From positions 13,733,395 through 13,797,394 of the forward strand of contig OX336345.1 of the NCBI GenBank assembly GCA_946902875.1: a stretch of DNA of 64,000 nucleotides, given 5' to 3'. The first letter of the stretch is position 1; every line of letters begins with the position of its first letter. The notes beneath the pieces are model-generated. The model had not been told where the DNA came from. It did not search any database and worked only from the letters and a program-made list of their open reading frames with translations. Both the position numbers and the translations under genes were made by a program. The stretch is from Nematopogon swammerdamellus. Lineage: Eukaryota; Arthropoda; Insecta; Lepidoptera; Adelidae. Positions 55,901-64,000 of the stretch are shown one piece after another.

Positions 55901-58900
55901 TTAATATCGAAATCTGGCTGGTATTCTTATATGTCTTCCTGTCCTCGAAGTCCTCGAAGTTGTGGGATCGTCCAAATTTGCTGGGATGTTGATACTATGT
56001 GGATCATTATCATTCAATGATTCATTTAGGCTTGTGGGAACGTTTTTAGCTATAGGGTCGTCCTTGGGGTTCGAGCCTGACGCATTGTTAGAAGCTGACT
56101 GTCTGTGAGGATGTTCTTCCTTTGCTGGAAAGGTTTTGTCTAAATGCGCCGGTTTTAGCCTGTCTATTGATGTTGGCTTGCTTTTTCCATCAATAAGAAG
56201 ATGAAATGTTTTATTTGCTCGACTTAAAACTCGGTATGGTCCCTTATATGGTGGTATAAGCGCATATCTCAAAGAATCGTCTCGTAGAAATACGTGAGAA
56301 CAAGTGTCCAATTCTGGATTGTGGAAAATTTTTGGGTTGCAGTGCCAGTTGGGGGGTTCATTTCGTAGGTGTCTGAAAAACATTCTAAGCTTTTCTGGGT
56401 ATGTTTCTTCTGAAGGAGTACTTGAAGGTGGGATAAAAATTTCACCAGGCAGACGTAGAGTCGTTCCGTATACAAGCTCTGCTGGACTATGTTTTATATC
56501 TTCTTTGATGGCACTTCTAAGACCTAACATAATAATGGGTAGTTCTTCAGTCCACAATTCTCGTCTTTTGCTTAGCCGCCACATCAGAGATGCTTTGAGT
56601 GATCTGTGCCATCGCTCAATCAAACCATTTGCCTGTGGATGATAGGCGTTTGTGTGGTGTACATTTACACCCAGATGTTTTGATAGTGAATGAAAAAGTT
56701 CTGATTCAAAGTTCGCTCCTTGATCTGTAGTTATCCGACGTGGAACTCCGAATCTACAGATCCATGTACCTATTAATGCCCTAGCGACTGTTTCGGCTGA
56801 TTGCTCTGGTATCGGGATTGCTTCTGGCCAACGAGTGAATCTGTCGATGCAAGTTAGAAGGTAGCGACAATTATTTGATAATGGTAATGGTCCAACAATG
56901 TCTATGTGGACGTGTGAGAAGCGTTCATCAGGTGGGAGAAAATGTTGAAGTTGCGATTTTTCGTGCGTGTTGACTTTTGATATTTGACATTGTTCACAGT
57001 TTCGTACAAAGTGCTTAATTTCTTTGTTCATGTTTGGCCAGACAAATCGTGCTGATATCATTTTGTAAGTTGCTTTAATACCGGGGTGTGATATATCATG
57101 TATTTGTTTACAAATCACTTCTCTGTACCTGAGTGGCAAATATGGTCGAACTCTTGTAGTGGAAATATCGCAGTATAGTTGTACATTATCGTCTGTTGTA
57201 ATTTTTTTAAGTTTCAAACTTGTTTTCGATGATGATAGCAATTTTCTTAAAGTTTCATCAAATATTTGAGCGGTTGCTAGTTCAGTGTTGGTGGGCATTT
57301 TGGACTGTATTGCATTAATTCTCGACAATGTATCTGCAACAATGTTTTCCATGCCTGTTACATGTTTTATGTCGGTTGTGAATTGCGAGATGTATGAGAG
57401 TTGCCTGGAAGAACGTGCATTCAGCTTATCTAATCTTTGTTGAAAAGCATAGATCAGAGGCTTGTGATCAGTGTAACAAGTAAAATTTTGTCCTTCCAAC
57501 ATGTGTGCGAAGCGTTTGATTGTTTCATACAGTGCTAAAAGCTCTCTATCATAAGCTGAATATTTCTTTTCTGTATCTGTCAATTTTCGAGAGAAAAAAC
57601 CCAGTGGTTGTGTTTTCTTGTTGTATATTTGATGTAGTACACCACCAATAGCTGAATCTGATGCATCTGAATGAATTGACAATGGTGCATCAGAGCGTGG
57701 GTGAGCAAGCATCACACTGTTACTAATGCTTTGTTTTGTTTTTTCAAATGCGGTATTCATTGGTTCTGTCCAGTTTATTTTGTCGTTACGCTTACCCGTT
57801 ACATGTAATGATGCTTGAATATCTGCAGCATGTGGAATAAACCTTCTGTAGAAGTTGACCATTCCAAGGTAGCGGCGCATTTGACAGATGGTTTCTGGTT
57901 TTGGGAAATTAATAATAGCAGATACCTTGTCGTCGCGTGGTTTTAATCCTTCTTCGGTTATATCATAGCCCAGGAAAAAGACGCTATTCTGAGAGAATGT
58001 ACATTTTGCAATGTTTATCTTTAGTCCGTAGTCTGATAGCTTCTGTAAAACGATTTGTAAATGCTCCTTGTGTTGCGAGTCATTCTGTGATGCGATTAGA
58101 ATATCATCAATGTAGACAAAGACGAAGTCTACATCTGCGAAGATTTCATTCATGAATCGTTGGAATGTTTGAGCTGCGTTCTTGAGACCAAATGGCATGA
58201 ATGGAAATTCATAAAGTCCAAATGGTGTTGTAATTGCGGTTTTGTCGATATGTTCAGGTAGTACAGGTATTTGCTGATAGGCACGGACGAGATCTATGGT
58301 GGAGAATGTTGTTTTGTCGGCAAGAAAGTTTGTGCAATCCTGAATGTTCGGAAGTGGGTACTGATCTGGTATCGTAATGTTGTTCAAACGACGATAATCT
58401 CCGCAAGGCCTCCAATCCCCTGATTTTTTGGGAACCATATGTAAGCAGCTGGCCCAAGGACTTTTGGATGGTCTGCAGAGACCTAGTTCTTGCATGACGT
58501 GGAAAGCTTCCCGTGCTACTTTTAATTTTTCTGGCGATAGTCTCCGTGGTTTAGAGGTGACGGGTGGTCCAGTAGTTTCAATGAAATGCTTTGTATTGTG
58601 TTTGATTACGTCTATTTGAGTTGAAACTTCTTGAAGGGTTCGGAACTTTTTAAGTAGTTCACCTATGTCACTGTTTGGGCAAATTGTACTGATTTTAGTA
58701 CAGTCATCTGAGCTCAATTCCATGATTTCTGTAGCAGAATGGATCCATGTATAACTATCTATTAATCTTCTTCCGGGTAAGTCTACTATCAATTTGTAAT
58801 GTAATAGAAAATCGGCTCCAATTATTGGGTATTGAACATTCGCTACAGTGAAGGAATATTTGAATTTCTTTTTGAGACCGAGCTCCAGTTCTAAGGTACG

Positions 58901-59089
58901 TTCACCGAAAGCAGCTATTTTTGTATTATTCGCAGCGTATAAATATTGCGTTATATTTCCTCGGTCTGATAGCCGGGGTGGTACAATCGAGATGTCGGCT
59001 CCTGTATCGATTAAAAAATGTAGTTTGGTGTCTGGATCAGTTATGAAAAGGCGACGATTGTTTCCTCCATGACAAGCGCAAGTCGCCAC
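55901..59089 (-). CDS. pol: Ty3-type Pol polyprotein
   Basis: 1062 codons with no internal stop. Domains in order: aspartic protease (LIDTGADIS, Asp at 28); reverse transcriptase (about 180-380) with [20 protein letters not shown] and YIDD at 326-329; RNase H (about 465-590) with Asp 475 and YTDHKP; integrase with HHCC zinc finger (His 664, His 668, Cys 698, Cys 701) and a DD35E core (Asp 730, Asp 789, Glu 825). RNase H before integrase is the Ty3 order. The listed first codon is GTG and is unlikely to be a start: the frame is open upstream and overlaps gag, so Pol is probably made by -1 frameshifting at 59107-59113. There is no envelope gene. All catalytic residues are present, so it could be active. 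Confidence 0.92.
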   Translation of the reverse strand: MATCACHGGNNRRLFITDPDTKLHFLIDTGADISIVPPRLSDRGNITQYLYAANNTKIAAFGERTLELELGLKKKFKYSFTVANVQYPIIGADFLLHYKLIVDLPGRRLIDSYTWIHSATEIMELSSDDCTKISTICPNSDIGELLKKFRTLQEVSTQIDVIKHNTKHFIETTGPPVTSKPRRLSPEKLKVAREAFHVMQELGLCRPSKSPWASCLHMVPKKSGDWRPCGDYRRLNNITIPDQYPLPNIQDCTNFLADKTTFSTIDLVRAYQQIPVLPEHIDKTAITTPFGLYEFPFMPFGLKNAAQTFQRFMNEIFADVDFVFVYIDDILIASQNDSQHKEHLQIVLQKLSDYGLKINIAKCTFSQNSVFFLGYDITEEGLKPRDDKVSAIINFPKPETICQMRRYLGMVNFYRRFIPHAADIQASLHVTGKRNDKINWTEPMNTAFEKTKQSISNSVMLAHPRSDAPLSIHSDASDSAIGGVLHQIYNKKTQPLGFFSRKLTDTEKKYSAYDRELLALYETIKRFAHMLEGQNFTCYTDHKPLIYAFQQRLDKLNARSSRQLSYISQFTTDIKHVTGMENIVADTLSRINAIQSKMPTNTELATAQIFDETLRKLLSSSKTSLKLKKITTDDNVQLYCDISTTRVRPYLPLRYREVICKQIHDISHPGIKATYKMISARFVWPNMNKEIKHFVRNCEQCQISKVNTHEKSQLQHFLPPDERFSHVHIDIVGPLPLSNNCRYLLTCIDRFTRWPEAIPIPEQSAETVARALIGTWICRFGVPRRITTDQGANFESELFHSLSKHLGVNVHHTNAYHPQANGLIERWHRSLKASLMWRLSKRRELWTEELPIIMLGLRSAIKEDIKHSPAELVYGTTLRLPGEIFIPPSSTPSEETYPEKLRMFFRHLRNEPPNWHCNPKIFHNPELDTCSHVFLRDDSLRYALIPPYKGPYRVLSRANKTFHLLIDGKSKPTSIDRLKPAHLDKTFPAKEEHPHRQSASNNASGSNPKDDPIAKNVPTSLNESLNDNDPHSINIPANLDDPTTSRTSRTGRHIRIPARFRY

Positions 59090-59100
59090 AGCCTTGCCAA

Positions 59101-59892
59101 TTATTTGTTTTTTGAATTGAATTCACATGGAGGTTGACACTTTTTTGCTTTGATTCCGAAGTTTTCGTGATACCAGCAGAGTGACGGTTGTACATTGTTG
59201 TTTGAGACAGTACTGGTTGGAAGATTTCTCGTATAGCTTCTTTTAAAATGTGATGTGTTTCTAACTGTTCGTTTCAGTTCTGCTACTTCCGCTTGCAATT
59301 GTGCAATTTCCGATTGTTGATTTACTGCGACAGACGATGTGTTGTGTGATGTATTGGCATTTGTTACTGTGATGATTTTGTCTGCCATTAAGCCAAGATT
59401 GTCTAAGTTATCGGAGTTGGTTATTAGGATGGATTGTAGTGATACTGGTAGTCGCTGCAACCATAAATGACGGATGACGTCTTCAGAGAAATTGGAACTT
59501 GATAAATTTTTCATTTCTCGTAGCAGTTGCGACGGCCGCTTATCTCCTAGTTCGAGTGTGTTTAAAATTTTCTGCATTCTTTGCTCGTCGCTTTCTGATA
59601 AGCGTTTGATAATGCATTGCTTCAGTACATCATATGTTGGGGATGGGTCCGATTTGATAACGTCGGCGACAGTAGAAAGAGTGTTTCCATCTAAGTTAGC
59701 CAATAGATAATTGTATTTGGTTTCTTGTTGTGTTATCTTAGCGAGTGCAAATTGCGCTTCGATTTGGCGAAACCACAGCTGAGGATCCGGCGTCCAGAAT
59801 GGTGGTATCTTGACAGCGGCATAGGAAATATCTCCAGTACCTTTTTTCAATTTTTCCAACTCTGCCTGTAGTTTCGTTACGCGTTCGTCCAT
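59101..59892 (-). CDS. gag: Ty3-type Gag protein
   Basis: 263 codons, starting at [15 protein letters not shown] just inside the primer-binding site. The capsid-like part has [19 protein letters not shown] (residues about 30-48), a pattern common in CsRn1-type Gags. Near the C-terminus, Cys 239, His 242, Cys 252 and Cys 256 form CX2HX9CX3C, the CHCC motif of that clade in place of the usual CCHC knuckle. It ends in TAA, 12 bp upstream of the annotated pol frame. Confidence 0.88.
   Translation of the reverse strand: MDERVTKLQAELEKLKKGTGDISYAAVKIPPFWTPDPQLWFRQIEAQFALAKITQQETKYNYLLANLDGNTLSTVADVIKSDPSPTYDVLKQCIIKRLSESDEQRMQKILNTLELGDKRPSQLLREMKNLSSSNFSEDVIRHLWLQRLPVSLQSILITNSDNLDNLGLMADKIITVTNANTSHNTSSVAVNQQSEIAQLQAEVAELKRTVRNTSHFKRSYTRNLPTSTVSNNNVQPSLCWYHENFGIKAKKCQPPCEFNSKNK
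59107..59113 (-). promoter_or_regulatory. -1 frameshift slippery site between gag and pol
   Basis: A AAA AAC on the minus strand, in the correct phase relative to gag (codons TCA AAA AAC), two codons before the gag stop. A shift of -1 here enters the pol frame, which is open from this point. Any downstream stimulatory structure was not assessed. Confidence 0.75.
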
Positions 59893-59925
59893 CTCGCAGG
59901 ACGTCTAGAATCGTCGGGGTCACCA

Positions 59926-60097
59926 GTTTAGCTGCTCGTGGTGAATTAAATACTATGATGCTAGTAAAATAATATTTAATATCTTTTTTGAATGTTGTAT
60001 GGAAGATTGACAAGTCTGCAATGACAAGACTATAAACAAAGTTGTCAAAATTAATATTCTAAATTTGTTCTAATGTCTAGTGGCCAGCACCGCCACA
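59926..60097 (-). repeat. 5' LTR
   Basis: 172 bp, identical by eye to the 3' LTR. The primer-binding site starts at 59925 going inward. Confidence 0.9.
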
Positions 60098-60489
60098 TAG
60101 ATATGGGTAGACTATTGTGTTCAAGTTATAAAAAAGTTTATAAAGTCATTTTCGTTGTATCTACTTATTTTTAAATTTCGAATGAATATTTTATTGAAAT
60201 TGTATTTGCTGCCAGTTCTCAAGATATAATTAAAATTATGTATTTTGGACTACGTGATTTTATAAACTGCCACTATACAAAGTTTCGTCTAATTCCGTTC
60301 AGTGGTTTTTGCGTGATGCGCGTACAGACAAACAAACAAACAAACAAAAATTTTAAAAACTGTTCTAACATGTTCAGTATCTCATTTTAAGCCACACTGG
60401 TTAGTTTTTTTCTGAATACATTCAATGTACTTTCTTACCTTTACGATTTTATTATATGTATAGGTATAGATAGATAGATTTATCTACGA

Positions 60490-60690
60490 GTCAGGTTTTA
60501 GATGGATGGCCGTCCAACCGTTGAATATGGACGTCGTTCGAATTCTACGTGAAACTGTAGGTCTCTTCCCTTACATTACTATGTATACTGCCTTAAATAT
60601 CCGAATGCCCGTGGGCGCCGTCGGACTAGACGTCTGTGTTAGTCTGGCGCGCGACATGTCGTGCTTCCTAAAAAGAAAAAAAAATATAAA
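60490..60690 (+). repeat. SINE head fragment
   Basis: TCCAACCGTTGAATATGGAC, then GTTCGAATTCTACGTGAAAC (B-box-like), match the middle of the SINE at 46975-47334. The 3' body is diverged and it ends in an A-rich stretch. Confidence 0.45.
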
Positions 60691-60863
60691 AAAAATACTT
60701 ACGTAGGTGGTAGGGCTCTACCCTCAGATCAGGAAGAGTGCATTAATGTTAAATAACTGTAATTGGCTATATAACAGTGTGTGTCGACTCGTACGTATTA
60801 GAGTGCATTAGTATTAGTGATTGTCTTGGAGACACGTGTTTCGTACTGGAAATCATTTCTTCA

Positions 60864-60925
60864 CATATCTCCTTCCTTTCCTGATCTGAGGCTCTACCCT
60901 CAGATCAGGAAAGGAAGGAGATATG
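60864..60925. repeat. 62-bp hairpin
   Basis: CATATCTCCTTCCTTTCCTG and seven more bases are perfectly complementary to the right arm ending GGAAAGGAAGGAGATATG, with an 8-bp loop. The loop-side words GCTCTACCCTCAGATCAGG also occur at 60713-60732. Confidence 0.9.
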
Positions 60926-61062
60926 CGGAGGGGGCGTGGCCCTGTCTCCGCCACATGCGGAATGCCCGCATGTTTCGTTGAATGCACCCGCCAGGCGAGT
61001 TAGTCACGCTTTTGTCTTTGTGTCCGATATTACTCCGAAGTGCGCTCTTAGTTTTTGGCAAA

Positions 61063-61149
61063 ATGCCTCAGTTCTGTGTCGTGCTTTGTAAAAATGAGAG
61101 CAGAAATAAAAACTACAAGGACCATGGGATCACGTACCACCTGCAAGTA
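61063..61149 (+). pseudogene. THAP domain N-terminal fragment
   Basis: ATG starts MPQFCVVLCKNESRNKNY, then KDHGITYHL. This has the start of a THAP zinc finger (M--C----C pattern, then a YH segment). The rest of the C2CH domain is replaced by unrelated sequence. It could be a relic of a P-type transposase or of a host THAP gene. Confidence 0.5.
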
Positions 61150-61453
61150 CTGAATTATATGATTATTACATATTTTAAACATTTTCTGAAATCTCACTTT
61201 CTTCAACCGGGAAGATGTGTTTGAAATGGCGTCGCTAGGGTTGTACGCATCAACACATTTATCGATGTTTATTTGGGTGCATTTCAACCAGTATCAACAC
61301 TGGATATAAATTTTTACTTTTATATGTAAATTGTATGTTTTGAAAAGTTCGTTTGTGTTTATTTTTGTTACAAAAGGGAGGTACCCACAGTAAAAAAAAA
61401 GATTATTAAAATATTTGGTTGACATACCGGTGGACGTATACATTTATTAACTA

Positions 61454-63661
61454 CTAGCTGTTGCCCGCGGCTTCGCTCGCGTGAAATTCGTATTTCAAAG
61501 AAGAATCTAAGTAACTAAGGGCGAGGCCGAAGGCCGAGCTGCGTTCAGGTAAACGATAAATCTTCTCAAATAAAGTAAGCAACTAACGGCGAGGCCGAAG
61601 GCCCAGCTGCATCCTGGAAGACAATAAACCTTCTCGAAGAAAGTAAGTAACTAAGGGCGAGGCCGAAGGCCGAGCTGCGTTCAGGAAGACGATAAACCTT
61701 CTCGAAGAAAGTAAGTAACTAAGGGCGAGGCCGAAGGCCGAGCTGCGTTCAGATAAACCAAAAACCCTCTTCTGCCTTCGGGCCTCGCCTTAAATGACTT
61801 CCTTTCTTCGATAGCATATAATATCGTTTACTCCATCTATTTATTTAATAAAATATATAAAACAGTAATATTAATAACTAAATAATTAAAACCTACCTAA
61901 CAAACATTAAAATAACTATCATAAAAGGGGCGTTTTTAAATGTTCCTAGAACACTTGCGGCATTACCCCGCTGGATGGCAAAGCTTACCGTTTGAATGAA
62001 GTAGGCCACCGAGCATATCCTCCTTGGAAGTAGGCCCTTGATTGCGGGATACCAGTTACGTCCACCAGCAGAGACCCAAGCCTCTTCAAGAAGCTTTTGG
62101 CTTAAATGACTGCTCCACGGACCGAGGGTTTCAACCGCAAACGCAACAAATTCGAAATCTTGAATTATATATCTATAATATTTATTGCGTTTGAGGCTGT
62201 CCGCCCAGGCCTCGGCCGCGCTGGCCGGTCTTGAAGATGCCCGAACGTGACTTGGAGCCAATGTGAGAACACAAATGGCGTCCCACATCAAAGACCTACC
62301 CTTGGCCCATGGAACTAAGGTGATACCATCGGGCCTCTTGCCATCCAGCCGGGAATAACCGCAGGGTTTTAGGATGCACGGTATGTTTGCCGTCAGAAGC
62401 GTGGACTTTATAATAAAATTTAAATTAATTTAACTCAATCTTAATATCGCTTAGTTACCTACTTTATTCGAGATGGTTCGGCCTCGCCTTAGTTACTTAC
62501 TTTCTTCAAGAAGGTTTACCTTCTTCCTGAACGCAGCTCGGCCTTCGGCCTAGCCCTTAGTTACTTGCTTTCTTCGAGATGGTTTAGCTTCTTCCCGAAT
62601 GCAGCTCGGCCTTCGGCCTCGCCCTTATTTACTTGCTTTCTTCAAGATGTTTTATTATTTATCAGAATGTAGCTCGGCCTTCGGCCTCGCCTTAGTTACT
62701 CACTTTCTTCAAGATGGTTTAGCTTTTTCCTGAACGCAGCTCGGCCCTCGGCCTCGCCCTTAGTTACTTTCTTTCTTCGAGATGGTTTATTATTTATCAG
62801 AACGAAGCTCGGCCTTCGGCCTCGCCTTAGTTACTTACTTTCTTCAATATGGTTTAGCTTCTTCCTGAACGCAGCTCGGCCTTCGGCCTCGCCCTTAGTT
62901 AATTGCTTTCTTCGATATGGTTTATTATTTATCAGACTGTAGGTCGGCCTTCGGCCTCGCCTTAGTTACTTACTTTCTTCAAGATGGTTCAGCTTCTTCC
63001 TGAACGCAGCTCGGCCTTCGGCCTCATCCTAGTTACTCGCTTTCTCCGAGATGGTTTATTATTTATCAGAACGTAGCTCGGCCTTCGGCCTCGCCTTAGT
63101 TACTTACTTTCTTCAAGATGGTTTAGCTTCTTCCTGAACGCAGCTCGGCCTGCGGCCTGCCCATAGTTACTTCATTCAAGAAAGAATGTTTTTTTTCTTC
63201 CTGAACTCAGCTCCGACTTCCGCCTCACCCTTAGTTACTTTCATCGAGAAAGAATATCGTTTACGTGAGCGCAGATCCGCTTTCGGCTCCGCCTTTAGTT
63301 ACTTACTTTTTTTTTAAATACGAATTTCACGCTAGCGAAGCCGCGGGCAACAGAAATATAAATTGCACCAATGACAGCGACATAAGTTCGACTTCAATTT
63401 GTTTTATTTTTTATTTATCAAACATTTTGTCACCGGCCAGCTCACGTCGAGATGACAGTTCTCCGTTGTCAACTTGTCATTTAAATTTTATAATAATTTT
63501 AATTTTTATTATATTTTTTTGTTTATTATGTTAATCCGGGATATACACTGTCACTATACAAAGTTTCGTCAAATTCTGTTCAGTGGTTTTTGCGTGATGC
63601 GCGTACAGACAAAGAGAGATTATTAATTTAACGATTTTATTATATGTATTATATGTATAGA
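61454..63661 (-). mobile_element. composite Helitron-like element, copy H3
   Basis: The most complete copy, 2208 bp. On the minus strand it starts A|TCTATACATATAATAC at 63661 and ends ...GCGGGCAACAG CTAG|T at 61454. Reading the plus strand: 68-bp repeats (61505-61760), captured LINE C-terminus in minus orientation (61893-62400), inverted 68-bp repeats (62450-63300), internal end motif (63325-63352), unique 5' region. It lacks the second 5' terminus of H1 and H2, so it is probably the basic form. Confidence 0.7.
61893..62291 (-). pseudogene. captured LINE C-terminus in H3
   Basis: 132 codons open: MMWDAICVLTLAPSHVRAS, then LKRNKYYRYIIQDFEFVAFA, VETLGPWSSH and FAIQRGNAASVLGTF. These are in the order found at the C-terminus of a non-LTR reverse transcriptase class (VWDATCVDTLAPSH..., ...FGVETLGPW..., ...AIQRGNAAS...). 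A catalytic core is absent. The frame is cleaner than in H1. Confidence 0.65.
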
Positions 63662-64000
63662 TTAATCCAGGCAATGGGTAATTTCTAACTTACAAAAAAT
63701 CCAGGAAAAGTATTTTTGTTTTTAGATTTGTTCAGTTCGGTGTCTTAATTAATATTCCGAGTTTGGCCTAGGGCGACCGCCGCTCGCGCCGTTATATTGG
63801 AAAATTCATTACGGAAAGACTAGCTGCTAAATCAAAACAATTCGGAGAAATACGCCGGCCACGGGCGAGTTCCATTCATTTAAGTAAAAACAAAAAATAA
63901 CATATACATACATATAATAATACATTCTTAATGAGCACTATTTATGAAAGCAAGGATTAGCCATTCGAAAGTGGACCTTATATATACAGCCTTATTGCTT
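63662..64000. other. no gene recognised
   Basis: AT-rich. A CGCCGGCCACGGGCGAGTTC phrase at 63853 resembles the head of the ACCGGCCAAG repeat. Confidence 0.3.

Larger units (their letters stand above)
55693..60097 (-). mobile_element. Ty3/gypsy LTR retrotransposon, CsRn1-like
   Basis: About 4.4 kb. Two identical 172-bp LTRs (55693-55864 and 59926-60097) begin TGTGGCGGTGCTGGCC on the minus strand. The primer-binding site next to the 5' LTR reads TGGTGACCCCGACG, complementary to the 3' end of tRNA-Trp. The polypurine tract GGAAGGGGAGTA precedes the 3' LTR. Target duplication is TAG, or ATAG if the terminal A is counted as target. Short LTRs, a tRNA-Trp primer and a CHCC Gag motif fit the CsRn1 clade. 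Identical LTRs and open frames point to a recent insertion. Confidence 0.9.
53772..60466 (-). mobile_element. composite Helitron-like element, copy H2 (split)
   Basis: Starts on the plus strand A|CTAGCTGTTGCCCGCGGC (the 3' end). Then follow 68-bp repeats (53820-54080), the captured LINE C-terminus in minus orientation (54170-54690), inverted repeats (54740-55330), the internal end motif (55350-55380), and an internal 5'-type terminus near 55680. The Ty3 element (55693-60097) interrupts it. The rest of its 5' part continues at 60098-60466. It shares the double 5' terminus with H1. Confidence 0.65.

Overview
The window looks like nuclear DNA of a moth or butterfly (Lepidoptera). It has spliced genes with GT-AG introns, insect gustatory receptor genes, and a very heavy load of insect repeats: Helitron-like elements ending in CTAG, mariner, hAT and foldback elements, SINEs, non-LTR and Ty3 retrotransposons. 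No bacterial gene organisation, CRISPR array or functional tRNA was seen. Roughly a tenth of the sequence can be assigned to host coding exons, introns excluded.

Layout. 1-6365: repeats, including a 2.2 kb Helitron-like element built from a 68-bp tandem repeat (1139-3359). This is probably the upstream intron of the next gene. 6366-11053 (+): six 3' exons of an SLC16-type monocarboxylate transporter; the 5' coding exon or exons lie outside or were not recognised. 11054-13560 is its likely 3' UTR. 13600-21730: a degenerate mariner, SINE pieces, a TIR element, a Helitron-like element with inverted 68-bp arrays, and a CTCCCT microsatellite. 17002-40773 (-): a gustatory receptor (GR) cluster. It holds a remnant (exons 3 and 4 only), GrA (exons at 28.1, 26.9 and 22.0 kb), GrB (four exons, 35.7-32.6 kb, with a TA-rich insertion in exon 1) and GrC (three exons, 40.8-38.2 kb, complete, 407 aa). 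A Helitron-like element and a 5'-truncated LINE have expanded GrA intron 2 to about 4.9 kb. Between GrA and GrB lie a 1.15 kb palindromic foldback element and a deleted mariner. 41-51 kb: repeats only, including a hAT-type MITE with a perfect 8-bp target duplication and a SINE whose head resembles 5S rRNA. 51086-51784 (-): an intronless KCTD8/12/16-like BTB gene in a GC-rich island. 53.3-63.7 kb: two more copies of the Helitron-like element that carries a reverse transcriptase C-terminal fragment. One copy is split by a young Ty3 retrotransposon of CsRn1 type with identical 172-bp LTRs, gag, pol, a tRNA-Trp-type primer site and a canonical -1 slippery site.

The most interesting structure is the Helitron-like family. 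At least four loci share Helitron-like ends, and several keep the A|...|T insertion context and a hairpin near the 3' end. Their bodies are a 68-bp minisatellite, often as two inverted arrays, and in three copies these flank a captured LINE C-terminus. Host genes are predicted from exon structure, splice phase and family motifs only; no expression or database evidence was available.
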